Positions 4,944 through 8,966 of a DNA stretch of 8,966 nucleotides are shown in pieces. The notes under the pieces were generated by a model. The model did no database searches. It saw only the letters and a list, made by a program, of their open reading frames with translations, and was not told where the DNA came from. A program made the translations under genes and the position numbers. Every line of letters begins with the position of its first letter. Within the stretch, counting starts at the first letter, position 1. This DNA is from Treponema sp. (lineage in GTDB: Bacteria; Spirochaetota; Spirochaetia; Treponematales; Treponemataceae). The DNA lies in NCBI GenBank assembly GCA_014804085.1, contig JAAVAM010000073.1, positions 1 to 8,966 of the forward strand. The letters are read 5' to 3'.

Positions 4944-5705
4944 TCACTTGTCATAACAGCGTGCAAGATTGTACTGTGCCGAGGCATTTCCTTGTTCCGC
5001 TGCTTTCCTGTACCATTTTGCCGCCTCGGAACAATCCTTTTCCACGCCCTCTCCATTGTCGTAGCAGAGACCAAGATAGAACTGTGCCGAGGCATCCCCT
5101 TGTTCGGCGGCTTTCCTGTACCATTTCGCCGCCTCGGAATAGTCCTGCTCTACGCCATGTCCATTGTAATAACAGACTCCAAGAACGAACTGCGCGACGG
5201 TGACTCCTTGCTTCGCCGCTTTCTTGAACCATTTCAGTGCCTCGGAATAATCCTTTTCTACGCCCTCTCCATTGTGATAACAGCGTGCAAGATTGTATTG
5301 CGCTTCGGCATTTCCTTGTTCCGCCGCTTTCATGAACCACTTCACTGCCTCGGAAAAATCCTGTTCTACGCCATGTCCATTGTCATAGCAGAGTCCAAGG
5401 TTGAAATACGCCCCTGCACATCCATGCTCTGCCGCTTTCATGAACCACTTTACTGCCTCGGAATAGTCCTGTTCTACGCCATGTCCATTGTCATAGCAAC
5501 GTGCAAGACTGCATTGCGCCTTGGCACATCCTTGTTCTGCCGCTTTCGTGAACCACTTAACTGCCTCAGAATAATCCTGTTCTATGCCATGTCCATCGTA
5601 ATAGCAGAGTCCAAGATTGAACTGCGCAACGGCATATCCTTGCTCGGCTGCTTGTTTGTACTTGTCGTAGTCGCTTGTGTGTGTAGGATCTAACGTTTTT
5701 CCCAT
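4944..5705 (-). CDS. Sel1-repeat (TPR-like) protein, C-terminally truncated
   Basis: 253 residues from ATG 5705, with AAGGAG 6 nt upstream. After an 18-residue polar N-terminus without a signal peptide, six full 36-residue Sel1 repeats run from about residue 20 to 235 (pattern AEQGxAxAQxxLxxCYxNGxGVEQD and then YSEAxKWFxKA). A seventh stops after CYDK at 253. Sel1 repeats are alpha-alpha hairpins that stack into a solenoid binding other proteins. Without a signal peptide it is probably cytoplasmic. At DNA level the 108-nt units are similar enough to recombine. The stop at 4944 is caused by an 8-nt deletion, and the rest of repeat seven lies out of frame downstream. The gene heads a unit with the dead-nuclease gene, to which it was once joined by an ATGA overlap. 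The Cys at the same place in each repeat is a notable shared residue. Confidence 0.93.
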   Translation of the reverse strand: MGKTLDPTHTSDYDKYKQAAEQGYAVAQFNLGLCYYDGHGIEQDYSEAVKWFTKAAEQGCAKAQCSLARCYDNGHGVEQDYSEAVKWFMKAAEHGCAGAYFNLGLCYDNGHGVEQDFSEAVKWFMKAAEQGNAEAQYNLARCYHNGEGVEKDYSEALKWFKKAAKQGVTVAQFVLGVCYYNGHGVEQDYSEAAKWYRKAAEQGDASAQFYLGLCYDNGEGVEKDCSEAAKWYRKAAEQGNASAQYNLARCYDK

Positions 5706-5747
5706 TTCATGCTCCTTATGTTGATTGCGTTTTGCGTCCGCGCGACG

Positions 5748-5753
5748 ATTGTA
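5748..5753 (-). promoter_or_regulatory. -10 element for the Sel1 unit, with palindromes in place of a -35
   Basis: Minus-strand TACAAT at 5748-5753 is a good -10, with about 35 nt of leader before the RBS. At the -35 position (about 5771-5776) the minus strand reads GGAGCA, which is no match. That position lies within the palindromes of the 23-bp array, so an activator or repressor site is possible. Confidence 0.45.
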
Positions 5754-5832
5754 TCCCGCCTTGCGGGAGATGCTCCCTTCGTGTTAGTGGAGCGTCTCCC
5801 TACGGGCGAGTGGAATGTCTCCACTTGCCCGG
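5754..5832. repeat. Palindrome cluster with 23-bp period
   Basis: Three units begin at 5764, 5787 and 5810, 23 bp apart. Each has a small palindrome: GGGAG-ATG-CTCCC, GGAG-CGT-CTCC and GTGGA-ATGTC-TCCAC, centred at 5771, 5794 and 5817. The last is the tip of an 11-bp stem (5804-5830) closed by GGGC/GCCC with one G-T pair. A further perfect hairpin, TCCCGC-CTT-GCGGGA (5754-5768), shares bases with the first unit, so the two are mutually exclusive. The cluster lies after the HU-like gene's stop and before the Sel1 promoter. The 27-nt hairpin could stop transcription from 5841 but has no T-tract. Confidence 0.65.
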
Positions 5833-5840
5833 TGCGACGG

Positions 5841-6578
5841 TCAGCCTTTGACTGCCGTGCAGGAAATCGGGGCGGTAACCGTGCGCAGTTCCTTGAGCGA
5901 TGTTCCGCTCGTGCTGTACTTCGTGCGCACGATGACCGTGCACGCGCCCGGCGGCACGTCTGCGGGGACGCGTGCGATGAGCTGGCTCGGCTTGTTCACG
6001 CTCAGGCGGCGGGTCACCTTGTGCTCCGCGCCCGATGCGTCCACGACGAACACGCCCTGCGCCTCGTCCGCCTCGTCAACCTTGATCCTGCTGCCGTCGA
6101 TGATGATGTCGTCACCGGCGGTCAGCGTGCCGTCCGTCCTGCCGGTTGCCGTGTCGGTGATGAGGGTGATCTCCGCGCCGTTCGCCTTGGTGCCAAGCAC
6201 GCGCACGCCCACGCCCTCCAGCGCGTCGCGGAACGCCGCCGTCGGCACGAGGTCAACCGTCCGCTTGTGCGCCGCCGGGTCAAAGGGGCTGCCCGCGTTT
6301 GCCCACACGCCCGCCACGCGCGGGGAGACTTGCACCAGACCGTCCATGAACGAGCAGCCGGACAGCAGGATTTCTTTTACCTCTTCGTCGCGCCGGTTGA
6401 GGACGGCGAGGATAGTCTCCTTGCGCAGCTCGCTGCCCGCCGCCACGATGCGGTTGGCCACGTCCTCGTTGCGCCGTGTCTGGAGCCGCGTCAGCACGTC
6501 CGCGATGCAGTCGTTCTCGTCGTCCTTGGTCAGCACGTTCGGGCGCAGGTACACGTCCCACTGATGTTCTTTTGCCAT
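5841..6578 (-). CDS. HU-like DNA-binding/DUF4469 domain protein
   Basis: 245 residues from ATG 6578, with AGGAGG 6 nt upstream; the frame stays open further upstream, but that part has no start signal. Residues 1-125 (WDVYLRPNVLTKDD, then RRNEDVANRIVAAGSELRKE, then VQVSPRVAGVWANAG) resemble the divergent HU/IHF-like domain common in Bacteroidota and spirochaetes. Residues 135-240 (GAEITLITDTATGRTDGTL, ADEAQGVFVVDASG, ARVPADVPPGACTVIVRT) match the Ig-like beta DUF4469 domain that usually follows it. The length is normal for this pair. A nucleoid or DNA-architecture role is likely from the family, but the specific target is unknown. It is divergent from the serine recombinase gene, and HU-type proteins assist such recombinases in general, so a functional link is possible but only inferred. 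Confidence 0.85.
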   Translation of the reverse strand: MAKEHQWDVYLRPNVLTKDDENDCIADVLTRLQTRRNEDVANRIVAAGSELRKETILAVLNRRDEEVKEILLSGCSFMDGLVQVSPRVAGVWANAGSPFDPAAHKRTVDLVPTAAFRDALEGVGVRVLGTKANGAEITLITDTATGRTDGTLTAGDDIIIDGSRIKVDEADEAQGVFVVDASGAEHKVTRRLSVNKPSQLIARVPADVPPGACTVIVRTKYSTSGTSLKELRTVTAPISCTAVKG

Positions 6579-6618
6579 TCTGTTCCTCCTTGCTTCTATT
6601 AGATACAGACATACCGAC

Positions 6619-6647
6619 ATCGTAGCACATGAAGGGGAGCGGGGCAA
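6619..6647 (-). promoter_or_regulatory. Promoter of the HU-like gene
   Basis: Minus strand: TTGCCC (6642-6647), a 17-bp spacer and TACGAT (6619-6624), with TG one base before the -10. It lies about 40 nt before the ATG, in the right place and spacing for a sigma-70 promoter. Confidence 0.65.
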
Positions 6648-6750
6648 GTGCGCCGTGCGGGCGGAATTCCTGCGCGCGGCGGTGCAGGGGAGCGCGCGCA
6701 ACGCCGAAACTGTATGGTGCGCTGTGTCGCACGGATTTATGGAGGAAGCG

Positions 6751-7359
6751 ATGACATACGGGTATATCCGCGTCAGCACGGACGCGCAGAACACGGAGAA
6801 CCAGCGGATGGAGATCCAGCGGTTCTGCGACGCGGCGGGGCTGCGCGTGGACTGCTGGATAGAGGACATCATCAGCGGGACGAAAGACCCGCGCCAGCGC
6901 AAGCTGGGCAAGATCATCATGGAGAACTGCAAGGCGGGCGACCTCATTGTCTGCACGGAGCTGTCGCGGCTCGGCCGCAGCCTGCTCATGATCATGAACA
7001 CGCTCAATTTCTTCCTTGAGCGGCGGGTGCAGGTGTGGACGATCAAGGACAACTACCGCCTGAGCGACGACATCACGAGCAAGGTCATCTCGTTCGCGTT
7101 CGGCCTTGCGGCGGAGATCGAGCGGCAGCTCATCAGCCAGCGGACGAAGGTCGCGCTTGAGCGCGCCAGGAAGCAGGGGGTGCGCGTGGGCAGGAAGAAA
7201 GGGCAGAAGTCCGCCCGCTACAAGCTCTCCGCGTTCGACTCGTACCTCACCGAGGCGATCCGCAGCGGCCGCTCAAAACGCTCCATCGCGCGGGAGCTGG
7301 GCGTGTCCTGGGACACCGTGAACAACCACCTCAAGCGGATTTCCCCGCCCTGCCGGTAG
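6751..7359 (+). CDS. Serine recombinase, Mpi-like DNA invertase
   Basis: 202 residues from ATG 6751, with GGAGG 5 nt upstream. An in-frame ATG at 6739 contains the RBS itself, and the recombinase fold starts at MTYGYIRVS. The resolvase/invertase domain spans 1-140, with nucleophile Ser9 in YIRVS, Arg7, the ELSRLGRS motif (Arg73, Arg76), KVISFAFGLAAEIER and the long E-helix LISQRTKVALERARKQG. Residues 175-197 form the C-terminal HTH (SKRSIARELGVSWDTVNNHL). The whole chain strongly recalls the Bacteroides Mpi/Hin-type invertases, small enzymes that invert promoters or gene segments. All catalytic residues visible to me are present, so it should be active. No invertible segment with long inverted repeats is evident here, so its targets probably lie elsewhere. 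Confidence 0.92.
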   Translation: MTYGYIRVSTDAQNTENQRMEIQRFCDAAGLRVDCWIEDIISGTKDPRQRKLGKIIMENCKAGDLIVCTELSRLGRSLLMIMNTLNFFLERRVQVWTIKDNYRLSDDITSKVISFAFGLAAEIERQLISQRTKVALERARKQGVRVGRKKGQKSARYKLSAFDSYLTEAIRSGRSKRSIARELGVSWDTVNNHLKRISPPCR

Positions 7360-7364
7360 GGGCG

Positions 7365-7389
7365 CGGTCGCTGTGCTGCCATACGACCG
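7365..7389 (+). terminator. Weak hairpin after the recombinase gene
   Basis: CGGTCG (7365-7370) and CGACCG (7384-7389) form a perfect 6-bp stem with a 13-nt loop, starting just after the recombinase stop. There is no T-tract, so intrinsic termination is doubtful. Confidence 0.25.
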
Positions 7390-7402
7390 AGCGCACATCA
7401 TG

Positions 7403-7431
7403 CTGACGGACGCAAAAAAATGTGCTATACT
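7403..7431 (+). promoter_or_regulatory. Promoter of the DUF4160/DUF2442 pair
   Basis: CTGACG (7403-7408), a 17-bp spacer and TATACT (7426-7431), with TG one base before the -10, make a strong extended -10 promoter. It lies about 20 nt before the start codon, leaving room for AGGAG. Confidence 0.7.
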
Positions 7432-7449
7432 TCAGCAGGAGATTGTGCT

Positions 7450-7683
7450 ATGCCTACGGTATTCATAGATGGTCGCTATCGATTTTATTTCTTTTCGCGG
7501 GAAGAAAACCGCAGGCATGTTCATGTGTCATCGTCTGACGGCGAGGCGAAAATATGGCTTGAGCCGGAAATCGAAGTGGCAAGGGTCGTCAATCTTTCCG
7601 CACAGGAAGTGAGCAAAATCCTTGAAATCATCAGGGACAGGCAGGAGGAGATAAATGACTTCTGGGACAGACATTTCAGGTAA
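7450..7683 (+). CDS. DUF4160 domain protein, probable toxin of a toxin-antitoxin pair
   Basis: 77 residues from ATG 7450, with AGGAG 8 nt upstream; the frame is open to 7420, but that would overlap the promoter. The sequence fits DUF4160: MPTVFIDGRYRFYFFSREEN, then RHVHVSSSDGEAKIWLEPE, then a helical end (SAQEVSKILEIIRDRQEEIN). The HVHV motif (23-26) and KIWLEP (34-39) are the conserved features. Proteins of this family usually sit directly before a DUF2442 gene, as here, and have been proposed as toxin-antitoxin modules. Which partner is toxic is not shown by the sequence. The downstream gene overlaps it by 29 nt. The promoter belongs to this gene alone, so the pair is independent of the recombinase. 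Confidence 0.88.
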   Translation: MPTVFIDGRYRFYFFSREENRRHVHVSSSDGEAKIWLEPEIEVARVVNLSAQEVSKILEIIRDRQEEINDFWDRHFR

Positions 7684-7921
7684 GCCGCGCGCTGCGGAAG
7701 TCACGAACATTTCGCCGTTCGGGATTTGGCTTCTGGCGGCGGACGGGCAGGAATATTTTGTGCCGTACAGCGACTATCCGGTTTTTGCATCCGCCGCCAT
7801 AAAGGACATCGCCGACGTTCAGACGGACATCCTCGGCAACCTGCACTGGAGCGCGCTTGACGCGGACATCGAGCTTGAGGCTCTCCGCCAGCCGCAGGAA
7901 TTTCCATTGCGGTATTCGTGA
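7655..7921 (+). CDS. DUF2442 domain protein, partner of DUF4160
   Basis: 88 residues from ATG 7655, with GGAGG 6 nt upstream inside the preceding gene. It has the DUF2442 pattern: AAEVTNISPFGIWLLAADGQ, then EYFVPYSDYPVFASAAIKDI (33-52), then LHWSALDADIELEAL (63-77). It begins within the DUF4160 gene, overlapping by 29 nt in a different frame, so the two are certainly co-transcribed and probably translationally coupled. The family role is unproven. By position and pairing it would be the antitoxin or a co-factor of a type II-like system. The N-terminal 12 residues look unconserved. Confidence 0.88.
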   Translation: MTSGTDISGKPRAAEVTNISPFGIWLLAADGQEYFVPYSDYPVFASAAIKDIADVQTDILGNLHWSALDADIELEALRQPQEFPLRYS

Positions 7922-7952
7922 AAAAGGCATATCCCGCCTGCATTCCCCGTGC

Positions 7953-7981
7953 TTGACTATGCGCGCCGGGCATACTACACT
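7953..7981 (+). promoter_or_regulatory. Promoter of the LysR gene, predicting a leaderless mRNA
   Basis: TTGACT (7953-7958), a 17-bp spacer and TACACT (7976-7981). Transcription starting 7 nt after the -10 would begin at 7988, the first base of the ATG. GGAG stands only one base before the ATG, too close to act as a Shine-Dalgarno sequence. Confidence 0.55.
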
Positions 7982-7987
7982 GGGAGC

Positions 7988-8911
7988 ATGATTGAACTGC
8001 GTCTCCTCAAATATTTCCTTGCCGTCGCCAATGAAGGCTCTATCACGCGCGCCGCGGAAGTGGTCCATACGTCGCAGCCGAATCTGAGCCGCCAGATGCA
8101 GGAGCTTGAGGAGTCGCTGGGCTGCCGGCTGTTCGAGCGGGGGAAGACGGTCTCGCTCACGGACTCCGGGGAGCTGCTCAGGCGGCGCGCCACGGAAATC
8201 CTGAGCCTTGCCGCCAAGACGGAGGCCGAGCTTTTGTCCGACGAGCTTACCGGCACGCTGTCCGTCGGGTTTGGTGAGATGAAATGCGTGCAGGACATCG
8301 CCCGCCTTGCCGTGGAATTCCGGCGGACGCACCCGAACGTTACGTTTGAGTTCTTTACGGGCACGGCCGACCAGGTGAAAGAGCAGATGGAAAAGGGAAT
8401 CCTTGACGTGGGACTGCTGCTTGAGCCGGTGGAAATCGAAAAATATTGCTTTTTCCGCCTGCCCGAACGGCTGCGCTGTGTCGCCGTCATGCAGGACGGC
8501 TGCCCGCTTGCCCAAAAGACTGCCGTCACGCCGGACGACCTCGTGCCGTACCCGCTGATCCTGCCCACGCGCGCGAACGTCCGCAACGAAATCACCGCAT
8601 GGTTTGCCAGGCGTTTCAAGGTGCTGAACATCGCGGCAATCCACAACCTTTCGGCGAACACCGCCGCGCTCGTGGCGCACGGGCTGGGCATCGCGCTCTG
8701 CACGGAAGGCATCTCCGTTCCCGAAGGCACGGAAAACCGGCTTGCCGTGCGCCCGTTCGACCCTGACCTGTCGCACACGGTCGTCCTTGCCTGGAAGAAA
8801 AGCCTCGCGCACTCGCACCTCCTTGAGGCGTTCATCCGCTTTGCAAAGGGATTTTTTATAGATGGGGATGGGGACAGGCTGAATGCACGGACTGCGGGCG
8901 CGGGCAGCTAG
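7988..8911 (+). CDS. LysR-family transcriptional regulator
   Basis: 307 residues from ATG 7988, the usual LysR length; the frame is open upstream to 7949, but that would cross the promoter and the fold begins at MIELRLLKYF. The winged HTH spans 1-60: LKYFLAVANEGSITRAAEVV, then HTSQPNLSRQMQELEESLG, then CRLFERGKTVSLTDSGELLR. A linker helix follows to about 88 (ATEILSLAAKTEAELL), then a type-2 periplasmic-binding-like effector domain (LSVGFGEMKCVQDIARLAVE, DVGLLLEP, LVAHGLGIALCTEG). The effector-binding loop (GEMKCVQD) gives no clear ligand. No divergent target gene lies beside it, since the gene upstream (DUF2442) is on the same strand, so the regulon is probably elsewhere or downstream past the window. 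Confidence 0.95.
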   Translation: MIELRLLKYFLAVANEGSITRAAEVVHTSQPNLSRQMQELEESLGCRLFERGKTVSLTDSGELLRRRATEILSLAAKTEAELLSDELTGTLSVGFGEMKCVQDIARLAVEFRRTHPNVTFEFFTGTADQVKEQMEKGILDVGLLLEPVEIEKYCFFRLPERLRCVAVMQDGCPLAQKTAVTPDDLVPYPLILPTRANVRNEITAWFARRFKVLNIAAIHNLSANTAALVAHGLGIALCTEGISVPEGTENRLAVRPFDPDLSHTVVLAWKKSLAHSHLLEAFIRFAKGFFIDGDGDRLNARTAGAGS

Positions 8912-8923
8912 CCGGATGCCCGC
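8900..8923 (+). terminator. Possible terminator hairpin after the LysR gene
   Basis: GCGGGCA (8900-8906) and TGCCCGC (8917-8923) form a perfect 7-bp stem with a 10-nt loop, overlapping the stop codon at 8909-8911, followed by TCTTCC. It is a weak candidate. I see no gene in the remaining bases to the window end. Confidence 0.35.
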
Positions 8924-8966
8924 TCTTCCATGCCGCCGACGCGGAACGCTGAAGAAAGCCGCAGGT

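Noticed and set aside
5709..6602. Plus-strand open frames of 297 and 249 codons opposite the HU-like gene
   Set aside because: They are shadows of a GC-rich gene on the minus strand, with no RBS and a composition dominated by Arg, Ala, Val and Ser.
6713..6718. TATGGT as the recombinase promoter -10
   Set aside because: No -35-like hexamer lies 16-18 bp upstream, so the promoter is not assigned.
6655..6750. Longer recombinase start at 6655
   Set aside because: The extra N-terminal residues are not recombinase-like and the GGAGG site directly precedes 6751.
7676..8818. Minus-strand open frame of 380 codons
   Set aside because: It crosses three plus-strand genes with clear families (DUF4160 end, DUF2442, LysR) and has an Arg/Lys/Val-rich, family-free product.

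Overview
The window looks like an accessory stretch of a host-associated, moderately GC-rich bacterium, most likely a Treponema-like spirochaete. That is an inference from the gene mix: relaxed-lipobox lipoproteins, a Sel1-repeat protein, an HU-like/DUF4469 protein, a small XRE regulator and an Mpi-type serine recombinase. No rRNA, tRNA or other taxonomic marker is present, so the assignment is tentative.

Layout from the left. (1) 1-691, minus strand: 5' part of a lipoprotein gene with a G9 tract in its coding start. (2) 692-962: divergent intergenic region with one copy of a dispersed, promoter-bearing repeat. (3) 963-1316, plus strand: small XRE regulator with a nearly leaderless promoter. 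(4) 1346-1506: a 23-bp-period palindromic array between convergent genes. (5) 1575-2463, minus strand: a frameshifted HsdR_N-type PD-(D/E)xK nuclease pseudogene. (6) 2460-3071: a membrane-anchored lipoprotein with a possible transglutaminase-like Cys/His core. (7) 3102-4025: a protein ending in an HTH-like module, driven from the second copy of the dispersed repeat. (8) 4161-4868: a nuclease-fold protein whose catalytic residues appear to be lost. (9) 4944-5705: a Sel1-repeat protein whose last repeat is cut by a small deletion. (10) 5754-5832: a second palindrome array, also with 23-bp period. (11) 5841-6578, minus: HU-like/DUF4469 protein, divergent from (12) 6751-7359, plus: Mpi-like DNA invertase. 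(13) 7450-7683 and 7655-7921, plus: an overlapping DUF4160/DUF2442 pair, probably toxin-antitoxin. (14) 7988-8911, plus: a LysR regulator with a predicted leaderless transcript.

The minus-strand genes from 5705 down to 1575 form two likely transcription units (5705-4161 and 4025-1575). Each carries traces of ATGA stop/start coupling that indels have since broken. Nuclease folds, repeat scaffolds, an HTH module, a site-specific recombinase and a TA-like pair together suggest a defence or mobile accessory island partly in decay, but no single known defence system can be named. The stretch from about 860 to 2460 is visibly more AT-rich than its flanks and may have been acquired separately.
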